Of a stretch of 64,000 nt of DNA, positions 42,967-53,200 are shown in pieces. Position 1 is the first letter of the stretch, and each line of letters begins with the position of its first letter. The notes beneath the pieces are model-generated. The model ran no database searches. It worked only from the letters and a program-made list of their open reading frames with translations, and had not been told where the DNA came from. Source of the DNA: Maritalea sp049801075. Lineage in GTDB: Bacteria > Pseudomonadota > Alphaproteobacteria > Rhizobiales > Devosiaceae. The DNA lies in assembly GCF_049801075.1 (NCBI RefSeq), contig NZ_JBNAGG010000002.1, forward strand, positions 434,001 through 498,000, read 5' to 3'. The translations under genes and the position numbers were made by a program.

Positions 42967-45762
42967 ATGACGCAATTGAAGGTGAAAAAGATAATCGCGT
43001 TGGTCATGGTGACCATTATTGCGATTTTGGCGGATATCGCCGGCCTTTACGCGCCAATTGATAACTATTTGCGTGAGCTGCGCTATCACGCCATCAACAA
43101 GCCCGTTTCTGAGAAATTTGTTATTGTCGCGATCGACCCCAAAAGCATTGATGCGGTGGGCCAGTGGCCTTGGCCGCGTCGTGTACATGCGCAGGTGATC
43201 GACCAGTTGCTAAACTATCAGGTTGACGAGATCGCACTCGATATCGATTTGTCTCAGGGCTCGAATGCGGTCGATGATCAGCGTTTGGCTGAGGCGCTGG
43301 AACGGGCAGGCGGCTTCACCTACCTCGCCAGTTTTAACCAACTTGTGCGTCAGCGTGATGGCAGCGCAACATTGGCAACGGCTTTGCCGCTCCCCGCATT
43401 TCGTGCACAGGGTGAGCCAGTTGTTGTGAATGTGCGCCCGGAAAGTGATGGTAAAATTCGGCGTGTCGACAGCGGCGCACGCGTTGCGGGTGAGAACCTA
43501 AAAAGCCTTCCTTTGGCGCTCACACAGTTTATGGCCGGCGACGTGGGCGACAGCTTTCTCGTCAATTATGGGCTGGATTTGTCACAGATCGACGTTATTT
43601 CCGTCATAGATATCATCGAGCAGCGGGTAGATCCGGCACGTATTGCGGGCAAAACGGCCTTGGTCGGGGCCACTGCGGTTGAACTTGGCGATGTGGTGTT
43701 GGTGCCGCGATATGGGCACATTCCGGGCGTGTCGCTTTTGGCGCTTGCCACCGAAAGTCGGTTGGAGGGCAATCGCCTAAAAATGATTGGTAGTGCCCTA
43801 TCTGCAGTGTTGATCATGCTATATTTGCTGCTTTTCATGTGGCGCAAAAAACCATTGCCGACATGGGCGAGCGGCGCGGTCTTTTTAGGCACATTTGTGC
43901 TTGTGGAAGGTGTCGCATTTTTGGGGCAAACACAGGTCAATCTGCTGATCAATACTGTTGCTGGCCATGCGGTTACGGTGGGCTACACCTTGTTCTACAT
44001 GTCCAATGAAATGTTTACGCGGCAAGTTGAATTGGAAAATGCCAGCATTGAAAATGTGCGAATGCAGGCCATTTTGGATCGTGTGGTTGAGGATAATTTT
44101 GACGGTGTGATCATTATTGACGGGCAGGGCCGCATTTTGACGGCCAGTGCGCCCGCGGAAGATATTTTACAGGCTCGTCATGGGCTTACGGGTAAAAGTG
44201 CTCAAATTCTACCGAGTATATTCCATAAGGAAACATCGCGACTTTTGCGGAGTAAGGTCAATTCGGGCATTCCGAGCAAAGTGTCCAGTTTGCACCGCTT
44301 TGATGAAGGGCTTTATGCGGATAAGGGGTATACAGGGCGGCCAGTGGCGCTGGAATATTCTATCACGGTTTCAACCATTGATCGTGGCAACAATATTTAT
44401 GAGCAAGTTGCTTGCTTGACCTTCCGTGATGTCACAGAGCGACTAAATCATGAGCAACGCCTGTCCTATTTGGCGAATTATGACACGTTGACGGGTGCGT
44501 TTTCGCGTCAAAAGCTGGTGGATGAGTTGGGACGTTTTTGCCGTCCCAATTCCGATAAGCCGCGCGACATGACGCTGCTGTTGTTGGATTTGGATCGGTT
44601 TAAGAACATCAACGATACACTGGGCATTGGCATTGGCGATCAATTGCTGAAGCAGGTGGTGAAGCGCCTTGGCAATCTGGGGCTCTATAGTGTCACACGC
44701 CTTGGTGGCGATCGGTTTGCGGCTGTCTATCCGCATCTGTTGAAGGATGAAGAGCTTAACGCCTTTGCCAACAAAATGCTTGAAGCCGTTGTTGCGGCCT
44801 ATACGGTGGGGGCACACCGTGCATTGATTGGTGCCAGCTTGGGCATAACTGACACGCACAATTCAGGATATACTGCAGAGCAATTGATGACCCATGTTGA
44901 TATGGCGCATTCCGAGGCTAAGTCTATGCCCGGCAATAGCTTTTTCGCCTATCGCAGTGAGTTGAGTGCGCGTGTGCGCGACCGGCAATCCATCGAGATT
45001 GCCTTATTGGATGCCGTTGCAAACGGGCAATTGTTTCTCCAATATCAGCCGCAAGTCGATTTGGTGACGAACCAGATCATCGGGGCGGAATCGCTGGTGC
45101 GGTGGCGTCACCCTGAGCTTGGCTTTGTGCGGCCGGATCGATTTATCTCGGTGGCGGAAGATAGCGGCATGATCATTGAAATCGGCCGCTGGGTGATGCA
45201 GCAATCATGCTTCGATGCGGCCAAGTCTGCCAAAGGCGGTCGGATCGCGGTAAATGTATCGGCGGTGCAGTTCGAATATGGCGATGTGCTCGCGGATATT
45301 GATCATGCGCTAGAAACTTCGGGCCTAGACCCTTCACGTTTGGACATTGAAATCACGGAAAGCGTGTTCGTTTCCAAGCAGGATAAAACCATCAGCATTT
45401 TGGATTCCATAATCGAGCGCGGCGTGGGCATTGCGCTGGATGATTTTGGCACTGGCTATTCGTCTTTGAGCTATTTGAGCAAATTGCCGGTGAACAAGAT
45501 TAAAATTGATCAGGCCTTCGTGCGTAATTTGCCGGAAGACAAACAATCGATGGCAATCATCAATGCAGTGATTTCACTGTCGCAGCATATGGACAAGAAA
45601 ATTGTGGCTGAAGGCATCGAGACCGAAGTGCAGGCCCGGTTGTTGAGCGAGGCAGGGTGCCATATTGGGCAAGGCTATTTGTTCGGGCGTCCACTAGATC
45701 GCCAGGAATTCTGTGACTTGTTGGCCAGCCACAATGCGCCACTGCAAAAAGATGCGGTCTAA
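42967..45762 (+). CDS. CHASE2-PAS-GGDEF-EAL protein, GGDEF degenerate
   Basis: A 931-residue receptor. TM1 (about 8-27), a periplasmic CHASE2 domain (about 30-260, with VIVAIDPKSIDAVGQWPWPR), three TM helices (about 265-340), PAS (about 365-480), GGDEF (about 500-660) and EAL (about 675-925). The cyclase signature reads GGDRF (580-584), so synthesis is unlikely. The phosphodiesterase site looks complete: ESL (708-710), NVSAVQF, ITES, DDFGTGYSS, KIKIDQ, VAEGIE and GQGYLFGRP. It is therefore predicted to degrade c-di-GMP in response to a periplasmic signal. ATG 42967 has GGGG upstream. It follows two secreted FecR-domain genes. Confidence 0.93.
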   Translation: MTQLKVKKIIALVMVTIIAILADIAGLYAPIDNYLRELRYHAINKPVSEKFVIVAIDPKSIDAVGQWPWPRRVHAQVIDQLLNYQVDEIALDIDLSQGSNAVDDQRLAEALERAGGFTYLASFNQLVRQRDGSATLATALPLPAFRAQGEPVVVNVRPESDGKIRRVDSGARVAGENLKSLPLALTQFMAGDVGDSFLVNYGLDLSQIDVISVIDIIEQRVDPARIAGKTALVGATAVELGDVVLVPRYGHIPGVSLLALATESRLEGNRLKMIGSALSAVLIMLYLLLFMWRKKPLPTWASGAVFLGTFVLVEGVAFLGQTQVNLLINTVAGHAVTVGYTLFYMSNEMFTRQVELENASIENVRMQAILDRVVEDNFDGVIIIDGQGRILTASAPAEDILQARHGLTGKSAQILPSIFHKETSRLLRSKVNSGIPSKVSSLHRFDEGLYADKGYTGRPVALEYSITVSTIDRGNNIYEQVACLTFRDVTERLNHEQRLSYLANYDTLTGAFSRQKLVDELGRFCRPNSDKPRDMTLLLLDLDRFKNINDTLGIGIGDQLLKQVVKRLGNLGLYSVTRLGGDRFAAVYPHLLKDEELNAFANKMLEAVVAAYTVGAHRALIGASLGITDTHNSGYTAEQLMTHVDMAHSEAKSMPGNSFFAYRSELSARVRDRQSIEIALLDAVANGQLFLQYQPQVDLVTNQIIGAESLVRWRHPELGFVRPDRFISVAEDSGMIIEIGRWVMQQSCFDAAKSAKGGRIAVNVSAVQFEYGDVLADIDHALETSGLDPSRLDIEITESVFVSKQDKTISILDSIIERGVGIALDDFGTGYSSLSYLSKLPVNKIKIDQAFVRNLPEDKQSMAIINAVISLSQHMDKKIVAEGIETEVQARLLSEAGCHIGQGYLFGRPLDRQEFCDLLASHNAPLQKDAV

Positions 45763-45825
45763 CAGCCCTATTTAAGGCATATTCCTCCTGCACTTATTGG
45801 TTTTTTGATTCTCAGAGCGGTTTTC

Positions 45826-46917
45826 ATGCGTCTTTTCTTCATTCTAGCGATGGTCATTGTTCAATTCACCGGGTCGGCGATGGCTCAATCTTTGCGCGAA
45901 AAGGCAGGGCAAATGGTGATGATTGGTTTTCAAGGCGATCAAGCATCCGGCCAATGGCATAACGGCATTAAGGGGTTGGCGCAGCAAGGTAAAATCGGCG
46001 GCGTGCTTTATTTGAAATATAATGTTTCTTCTGTTGATACCGTCAAAAAGAAGAATGCAGATTGGCAGGCCGTTGCCCCCAATGGATTGCCGCTTTTGAT
46101 CAGTATCGACCAAGAAGGCGGGCAGGTTGAACGGCTCACCAAGTCGGTCGGCTTCGCTGAAATTGCCAGTGCAGCCGATGTGGCAAAATCGATGAATGCC
46201 AATTCTGCGCAAGCGCTCTATGAGAATTTGGGGCGTCGCTTGGCCTCACTTGGCTTCAATGTGAATTTTGGCCCTGTGGTTGATGTGAATGTAAATCGTG
46301 ACAATCCAATCATCGCCAAATATGGCAGGTCATTTTCAGCAGATCCGGAAATTGTGGCGAGCTATGGTGCAGCGTTTGTGCGTGGGCACAAGGCGGCGGG
46401 TGTTTTAACCTCGCTCAAGCATTTCCCCGGCCATGGCTCTAGCCAGGCGGATAGCCATTTGGGCTTTGCTGATATTTCCAGCACTTGGCGCGATACGGAA
46501 TATGTGCCGTTCAAAAAGCTCATCAGCCAAAATTTGGCACCGATGGTGATGGTGGGGCACCTCTATCACAAGAGCTTTGCGGATGCGGCCAACAATGATT
46601 ATCCGGCGAGCCTTTCGTCTGTGGCGATCAATGGCGTGTTGCGGCAAGGCTTGGGCTTTAATGGCGTTGTGGTTTCCGATGATATGGAAATGGGCGCGAT
46701 TACTGAGCATTATGGCTTCAAAGAAGCGGTTTTGGCTGCGGTGCGAGCAGGCAATGATTTGTTGCTATTTTCCAATACACGCGAGCCTAGCCTTGAATTG
46801 CCGGACAAGATTATCAATCTATTGGTGAGTGAAGCGGAGCGGGATCCGGCGTTTGCGGCGATGATTGAGCGTAGCTATGGGCGCATTGTCGGCCTCAAAG
46901 CGCAACTGAAGCAATAG
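45826..46917 (+). CDS. nagZ: Beta-N-acetylhexosaminidase (GH3, NagZ-like), exported
   Basis: A 363-residue GH3 enzyme with a signal peptide (MRLFFILAMVIVQFTGSAMAQ). The NagZ His/Asp dyad loop is LKHFPGHGSSQADSH and the nucleophile Asp is in VVSDDMEMGAI. IDQEGGQVERL and GRSFSADPEIVASYGAAF are typical. Classical NagZ is cytosolic; this copy looks periplasmic, so it may trim GlcNAc from peptidoglycan fragments or chitooligosaccharides outside the inner membrane. Confidence 0.9.
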   Translation: MRLFFILAMVIVQFTGSAMAQSLREKAGQMVMIGFQGDQASGQWHNGIKGLAQQGKIGGVLYLKYNVSSVDTVKKKNADWQAVAPNGLPLLISIDQEGGQVERLTKSVGFAEIASAADVAKSMNANSAQALYENLGRRLASLGFNVNFGPVVDVNVNRDNPIIAKYGRSFSADPEIVASYGAAFVRGHKAAGVLTSLKHFPGHGSSQADSHLGFADISSTWRDTEYVPFKKLISQNLAPMVMVGHLYHKSFADAANNDYPASLSSVAINGVLRQGLGFNGVVVSDDMEMGAITEHYGFKEAVLAAVRAGNDLLLFSNTREPSLELPDKIINLLVSEAERDPAFAAMIERSYGRIVGLKAQLKQ

Positions 46918-46948
46918 AGGCTTTGCTCCATTTCCAGCAACGCGATAT

Positions 46949-46968
46949 GGTGTCACAAAAGTGACGCC
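46949..46968. promoter_or_regulatory. Inverted repeat upstream of the plcP-like gene
   Basis: GGTGTCAC AAAA GTGACGCC forms an 8-bp arm pair with one T.G. It starts 69 bases before the metallophosphoesterase gene. The TGTCAC-AAAAG-TGACGC arrangement is only weakly like a Pho box. Confidence 0.35.
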
Positions 46969-47017
46969 TGAATCGGGTTAAACACTCAGGCGCGAATAGG
47001 ATGCGAGCGTAAGAAAA

Positions 47018-47821
47018 ATGATGCAACAAGAAGAAACCCGGCATGTAAAAGCCTTGTTTATTTCCGATGTCCACTTGGGCATGCGGACCATCCGGGTGGA
47101 ACAACTGATCAATTTCTTGCGCGCTTACGACGCTGAAACTATCTACTTGGTTGGCGACATTATTGATGGTTGGCGGTTGCAAAAATCTTGGTATTGGCCC
47201 GCTAGCTACAATCTTTTGGCGCAAAAACTATTGCGTAAGGCGCGCAAAGGCGCACGCATTATTTATCTGCCCGGCAACCATGATGAGTTTTTGCGCGATT
47301 ATCTTGGCACCCATTTTGGCGACATCGAAATTGTTGATCGGGTGATCCACCACGCGGCAGATGGCAAGCAATATCTGGTGATCCATGGGGACCAGTTTGA
47401 TGTTGTGGTGCGCCACGCCAAATGGTTGGCGCATGTAGGGGACTGGGCTTACAATTCCGCTCTCCGCATCAATATTTTGGTCAATTGGGTGCGGCGCAAA
47501 TTGGGCCTGAACTATTGGTCTTTGTCCGCATGGGCCAAACACAAGGTCAAAAATGCGGTTAGCTTTATTGGTCGATATGAAGAAGCCTTGGCCCATGAGG
47601 CGAAGGAAACGGGCGTTGATGGCGTGATCTGCGGCCATATTCACCATGCCGATATGCACGATACTTATGGCACGCGCTACATCAATACGGGTGATTGGGT
47701 GGAAAGCTGCACGGCCATTGTTGAAAATCATGACGGGCAGTTTGAGTTGATCCGTTGGACAGATATGGCCACCAATCCTAATCAGGAGGCGCGCCGCAAG
47801 AAGGCGCGTGAAGCCGCATGA
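47018..47821 (+). CDS. plcP: PlcP-like metallophosphoesterase (phospholipase C type)
   Basis: A 267-residue calcineurin-like phosphoesterase with all metal motifs: SDVHLG, GDIIDGW, GNHDE, IHGDQFD and GHIHHAD. General annotation would be UDP-2,3-diacylglucosamine hydrolase-like. The four-base overlap with a GT4 glycosyltransferase matches the PlcP-Agt pair known from Sinorhizobium, Agrobacterium relatives and marine Alphaproteobacteria. There PlcP removes phosphate headgroups from phospholipids to give diacylglycerol under phosphate starvation. The role here is inferred from family and context. Confidence 0.7.
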   Translation: MMQQEETRHVKALFISDVHLGMRTIRVEQLINFLRAYDAETIYLVGDIIDGWRLQKSWYWPASYNLLAQKLLRKARKGARIIYLPGNHDEFLRDYLGTHFGDIEIVDRVIHHAADGKQYLVIHGDQFDVVVRHAKWLAHVGDWAYNSALRINILVNWVRRKLGLNYWSLSAWAKHKVKNAVSFIGRYEEALAHEAKETGVDGVICGHIHHADMHDTYGTRYINTGDWVESCTAIVENHDGQFELIRWTDMATNPNQEARRKKAREAA

Positions 47822-48843
47822 CACGCCTGCTAATTGTCACCGATGCTTGGCACCCGCAAGTCAATGGCGTTGTACGCTGTTTGGACAAGGTGGGGCAGGA
47901 GCTTCGGGCAATTGGTTATGAGGTCGATTATTTGACCCCGGAACGGTTTTGGACCATGCCCATGCCCACCTATCCGGAAATTCGCCTTTCTTTGGCATCC
48001 TTGGGCGAAATTGGCGAAATCATTGAAGGCTATGCGCCACAGCATATTCATATCGCCACGGAAGGTCCGCTAGGGTTGCTCGCCCGGCATTATTGCACCA
48101 GCCATCATTGGGCGTTCACCACCAGCTATCACACGAGATTTCCCGAATATGTGGCCGCACGGTTGCCCGTACCTTGCGAATGGTCATATGCCTATTTGCG
48201 TTGGTTTCATGATGCAGCAGCACACACATTGGCACCCACGCGCTCTGTTGTCGAAGATTTGAAAGATAAAGAATTTCAACATGTTGTGGAATGGACTAGA
48301 GGTGTTGATTCAGATCGATTTACCCCTGGGCCCAAAACCGTCTACCAAGATTTGCCTGGGCCGCATTTGGTGTGTGTCGGGCGCGTTTCGGTTGAAAAGA
48401 ATGTTGAGGCCTTTTTACGGTTGGATGTGCCCGGCACGAAAATCGTGGTGGGTGATGGCCCGCAGCGTGATGAGCTGGCGGCAAAATATCCGGAAGCGTT
48501 ATTTGTTGGCCGCAAACAGGGTGAGGAGCTTACCGCGCATTATCAAAGTGCAGATGTTTTCGTGTTCCCGTCCAAAACAGACACTTTCGGCAATGTGATG
48601 CTCGAAGCAATGGCATGTGGCGTGCCCGTGGCAGCCTATCCAGTGATGGGGCCAATCGATGTGTTGGCAGACCCGAAAGCTGGCGTGATGGACAATGATC
48701 TAGCTGTAGCTGTTGAGCGGGCACTCAAACTTAATCGTAGTGATGCGCGTGCATATGCGTTGAAATTTAGCTGGGCAGCCTGTGCAGAGCTGTTTCGGTG
48801 CCATTTGGTGCCAGTGGTTGGCGGGCAGGAAAAGGCCGCCTGA
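47818..48843 (+). CDS. agt: GT4 glycosyltransferase (Agt-like, glycolipid synthesis)
   Basis: A 341-residue GT-B enzyme. N-terminal acceptor half: VTDAWHPQVNGVVRCLDKV and HIATEGPLGLLAR. C-terminal donor half: RGVDSDRFTPG, VGRVSVEKNVEAFL, and VFPSKTDTFGNVMLEAMACGVPVAAYP with the EX7E glutamates. Such SqdX/Agt-like enzymes glycosylate diacylglycerol. It starts inside the end of the metallophosphoesterase gene (ATGA), so the pair is co-translated. The donor sugar (glucose or glucuronate) is not predictable. Confidence 0.7.
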   Translation: MTRLLIVTDAWHPQVNGVVRCLDKVGQELRAIGYEVDYLTPERFWTMPMPTYPEIRLSLASLGEIGEIIEGYAPQHIHIATEGPLGLLARHYCTSHHWAFTTSYHTRFPEYVAARLPVPCEWSYAYLRWFHDAAAHTLAPTRSVVEDLKDKEFQHVVEWTRGVDSDRFTPGPKTVYQDLPGPHLVCVGRVSVEKNVEAFLRLDVPGTKIVVGDGPQRDELAAKYPEALFVGRKQGEELTAHYQSADVFVFPSKTDTFGNVMLEAMACGVPVAAYPVMGPIDVLADPKAGVMDNDLAVAVERALKLNRSDARAYALKFSWAACAELFRCHLVPVVGGQEKAA

Positions 48844-48953
48844 TGGCCGTTTATGGCACTTCAAAACCAAATTCATACCTTTTGGCTTGTCAGTCTTTGC
48901 AAATCAGCGCAACCTAAGTGCGTCTCTAGCGTATTTCCAAAAGGTTGTCCCAT

Positions 48954-50165
48954 ATGCTTTTCTCCATGCGCGAGGCGCTCTTATCCCATCAAGGGCGTGC
49001 TTCTAACTTCTATGCTTTCAAATTTCTCGCGGTTGGCATTGCCGTGCCGTTTTTGCCCTTGTGGTTGAAATCTCAAGGGCTGTCGGATTCTGACGTTGGT
49101 TTTGTCAATTCCGCGCCCATTTGGATGATGGTGCTGATCAATATCTTTGTGGGGCGCATTGCCGACAAGGCCAGCGATTGGCGTCAGGTTATCATTGCGG
49201 CCAGCCTTCTATCTGGATTTGCTTCGATCACCTTGTTTTTTGCGCATGGGTTCTGGGCTATTTTGTTCTGTTGGACACTAACTGTGCTGCCTTTCATGGT
49301 GGGCGCGCCGGTAACGGATGCGGCCACTGTGCGTATGGCGCGGCGGCGGAATTTGGATTTCGCGATGATCCGCGTGTGGGGCACCGTAGGCTATGTCGCG
49401 GCGAACCTGTTTTCTGGCTGGATGCTCAACCTCTCTGGCGTTGGCATCTTTTTGCCGCTATTCGTCAGTTTTTGCCTAATCCGGGGCTTGATGTCTTTGC
49501 AGTTGCCGAAATTCCGCGCGGAGGCCCCGGAGGATGAAAAGCTGGGGCCAGAGGTGGCCGTGGCACCTCCACATCCTTTGCAGGCTCAAACCATTAAGGA
49601 TGCATTCCGGCCTTGGTTTGCATTGGCGATCTTAGGGTCGGCATTTATTGTCGCGTCCCATGGACCACTTTATGCATTTGGCTCCATCTTGTGGGATAGG
49701 GCTGGTTTGCCGTCCACGATCATCGGGCCTTTGTGGGCCATTGGCTCTGCCGCTGAAATTTTGACCTTCTTTGTGTTTGCACGCATCGCAAAGCGGTTTT
49801 CCGCGCGTCATTTGCTTATCTTCGCTGCCGCGATCACCGTATTGCGCTGGGTTGGCATGAGCTTTGACGTACCGGTGTGGGGCTTTTTCTTGTTGCAGAT
49901 GCTGCACGCGATCAGCTTTGGTATCACTTATTTGGGTACACTGAATTTTGTGGCTAACTGGACTGCCGAAACGTTCGCAGCAGAAGCGCAAAGCCTAGTG
50001 CAAGTGGTTTCTCAGGCAACGCTGGCTACCTTTATTGTGCTGTTTGGTTTCGTCTTTTCTAATTTTGGTGCCCCAACATTTATGTTGTCAGCCATTTTGG
50101 CGGGGATTGGTGGCGCGTTGATATTTGTTTCGCTGGTGCTGGTCAATCCGCGCAGCGAAGCCTAA
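48954..50165 (+). CDS. MFS transporter (MFS_1-like, HcaT-type)
   Basis: A 403-residue protein with about 12 TM segments. It begins FYAFKFLAVGIAVPFLPLWLKSQGLSDSDVG, and has the VGRIADKASDWRQ loop motif and MARRRNLDFAMIRVWGTVGYVAANL, typical of the 3-phenylpropionate permease-like MFS group. The substrate is unknown. ATG 48954 is preceded by AAAAGG at 9 bases; ATG 48966 is possible. Confidence 0.85.
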   Translation: MLFSMREALLSHQGRASNFYAFKFLAVGIAVPFLPLWLKSQGLSDSDVGFVNSAPIWMMVLINIFVGRIADKASDWRQVIIAASLLSGFASITLFFAHGFWAILFCWTLTVLPFMVGAPVTDAATVRMARRRNLDFAMIRVWGTVGYVAANLFSGWMLNLSGVGIFLPLFVSFCLIRGLMSLQLPKFRAEAPEDEKLGPEVAVAPPHPLQAQTIKDAFRPWFALAILGSAFIVASHGPLYAFGSILWDRAGLPSTIIGPLWAIGSAAEILTFFVFARIAKRFSARHLLIFAAAITVLRWVGMSFDVPVWGFFLLQMLHAISFGITYLGTLNFVANWTAETFAAEAQSLVQVVSQATLATFIVLFGFVFSNFGAPTFMLSAILAGIGGALIFVSLVLVNPRSEA

Positions 50166-50197
50166 CCCCATCGCCGAACATATCTGAAGTAGAATGC

Positions 50198-50229
50198 AAA
50201 ACGGCGCCCCAATTCGGAGCGCCGTTTTT
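50198..50229. terminator. Terminator between MFS and GPR-like genes
   Basis: AAAACGGCGC (50198-50207), 11-base loop, GCGCCGTTTT (50219-50228), then T. It can serve both convergent genes. Confidence 0.8.
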
Positions 50230-50253
50230 ATTTTGTATCTTTAGATTGGCTGC

Positions 50254-53200
50254 TTAGTTCAAGCGGCCCTGAGCGTGTGCCAACATTGTGTAGATCTTGC
50301 CACGATCAGAAGTCAGCAAGGTCTGTGTGTCTTGCACAGGGTCAGCGCCATGAGCTGCGTCGCGCAGGAGTTGTTCAAACTCGGCCATAAAGTCTTTGGC
50401 TGTGCCAGCAAACTCAACATCTTGCTTCAATGCTTTGCGCACATCGTCAAAGATGGCTTGGCCAGTAAGGGTGTATAACCGACGTGAGAACACACCGCTT
50501 TCACCATTCTGATATCGACGCCATGCGTCCACCAACGTTTTATGGTCTACGGCCTCCACCATTTCTACGGTGAGGTTTTTCAGGTTGCCACCACCACGGC
50601 GGGCGCTGCTGGCTTGCTGTTGTGCAGATGCATTGCGCAACAAGCTCCGGACCCAGCTGCTTTCTTCTTCTGATTTTGCGTCAGATGAAGCAGCTTCTTT
50701 CTTAGGCGCGGGCTGCGTAGATGCAGCTTTTGTTGGCGCTTGCTGTGGCTGTGCAGGTTTGGTTTGCGCCGCAGGTGCAGGTGAGGATTGTGATGCGCGA
50801 TTGCGTTCTGCCTCGGCTGCACGGGCATCTTGCTCTTCAATCTGCTTTTCCAAAAGCGCTGCCAATTGCTCTGAAGAAATATCATCGTCGAAAGCATCAT
50901 CATTGCGTGTTTGCGGCAATGTTGGTTTTGGCTGCACAAGTTTTTTCGGTGCAGGGCGTTCTTGTGGCTTTTCAGCGGCCGGCTCGGGCTCCTCTGGCTC
51001 AGCTTCCGGTTCAGGTTGCTTCAGCTCGGTTTGCTCAACCTCAGTTTTCTTGGCCTCGGTTGGCTTCGGTTCTGGCCGTGGCGCAGGGCGCTGCTCGATG
51101 GTTTGAGCGGCTTTCGCTGGTTTTAGGTCAGGCTTAGGCGCAACAGGCTGTGCATTGACGATTTTGTTCAGCTCTTCAAGCGCTTCAATCTGCTCAGCAA
51201 CCACTTGACGCATCGCTGCAGCACTTGCTTTGGTTTCTTCAGGCAGCTCCATCACGCCGCGTTGCAATTCTGTGCGGGTTGAATTGAGTTCTTCGCTCAA
51301 TTCTTTCGCAGTCATGCGCATTGCAGATGATGTTTCATTGAACCGTTCAACCGCAGATTTGATTGACTCCTGCATCTCGTCGATGAGCGATTTTTGAGCT
51401 TGCTGCAATGCAGTGGATGCACGTTGGCTTTCCACACCCGCAGTTTCTGACAAATCGCGCAGATTGCTAGAAACAGTGTTGGAGGCGCTGTTCACAGTTT
51501 GTGTCAGATTTTCTTGTGTCTCTGCAATCCGCCCTTCGGTTTCTTTCACTGTATCAGAAAGTGATTTAGCGAAGGTGCGCAGGCGTGCATCAATTTCTTC
51601 TGCACGGTTGGTGAAGCCTTCAACCAAGGCATCCATTGCAGTGCGGCCGCCCTCAATTGTTTCCACAGTGATAACTGAGGCATCAGTGAGTTCTTTGGCG
51701 GCATTGGTGAAGCCAGATGCTTGACCATCAAGCACATGCTTGATTTCGCCAACTTCTTGCAACAGGCCTTCGATCGTGCCCTGCAATGCGCTCACGTGTT
51801 CGCCCATCATGCGGCCCGCATCGTCGGTGCCTGAAAGGGCTTCGCGAACGGCATCTGAGTAACGTGCCGTGTGTTGCGATACGCCTTCTTCGAGGGTTGC
51901 CAAATTGCTGGTTGAAGTTTCCAGAACTTGTTGCAACAGCAAGTTTGAATCGTTGAGCTTGGACAAGGCGCGGGTGACGTCTTCCTCAATACGTGAGGTA
52001 GAGTGGGCCATGATTTCTTCAGCACCGCGTGCATTTTCTTGAAGTGCATCACGCAATAGATTTTGCTGCGTTTGCATACGCTCTTCAATGTCAGCTGTTT
52101 TCTTGTCGATAAGTTTCGACAAGGTTTCAGACTGAACTGCCACAACCTGGTTCATGGCGCGTGCTTTGTCGCTCAGTTCTTCAGCGGTGTTCACAGCGCG
52201 AACTGAAACCAAATCTTCCATGGCGGTAGAGGCGGATTGCAATTGCTCCATTGCGCCGCGCACAACAAGGTCCATGCGCGAAGCTGTTCTTTCCACATCA
52301 GCAGAAATATCGCCAGTCAGACCTGTGAGTTTCTCATCAAGCGCTGTCATAATTCTGTTGGCGCCAGTGTCCACATTTTCCAAAGCTTCGCTGAAGCTGC
52401 TGGAGAATGTTTCGTTCATTTGAGTCAAGCGGCTCGCTGTCTCATTAGCACGCTGTGCGATCGCATCGGGCAGAGTGCCCAATTTCTCTTCGATGGTGCG
52501 TGCCAAATGGTCGGTTGATAGGGACAGACGCTCTTCGCTCTCAGCCACACGATATTCGATAGAAGTTGAAAGGCTCTCGGTTGCACCTGTGATGCGTTCT
52601 TCGGCGCCACGTGCCCGTGCTTCCATTGCGTCCGATAGGCTTTGCGTTGCTGCCGTAATCCGCTCTTCCGCTTCATGCGCGCGATCGTTCATAGAGGTTG
52701 AGATGTTATTGGCAGCAGCAGCCAAACGCTGCTCAGTGGCCGATAGGCGATTGCCGATTGTTTGATCCAAATCGGAAGTCGCTTTTTCAAACATGCCAGC
52801 AGAGGTGGTCACAACATTTTCTACGCGGCCAGCCAATGAATCTGTGCTGGCTTCGATGTTAGAAACTGCATCAGATACTTTGCCTGCAACACCTGTTTCG
52901 GCGTCCGCCAAACGTGCAATCGCCGCATCGATCTCGTTGCCCAGATTATCATTTACGCGCGCAACTTGCTCTTCGATAATTTGTGAAACGTGGCTGGTGC
53001 GTGTTTGCATGGTCTGGTTCATATCGCGCAAGCTTGCATCGATGCTCTCACGGAAATATTGACCAGATTTCTCAAACGTCGCGCCCAACTCAGTTGTGCG
53101 ATTGCGCATTGTGGAGTCGAGATCGGCTGCGCTGGTTTGCAGCACAGTGTTAAACTCAGATGTGCGCTGGTTGATGGTGCTTTCCAGCGAATGGGCGTGC

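Noticed and set aside
46949..46968. Pho box upstream of the plcP-like gene
   Set aside because: The second half (TGACGC) matches the direct-repeat consensus poorly; the element is better described as an inverted repeat.
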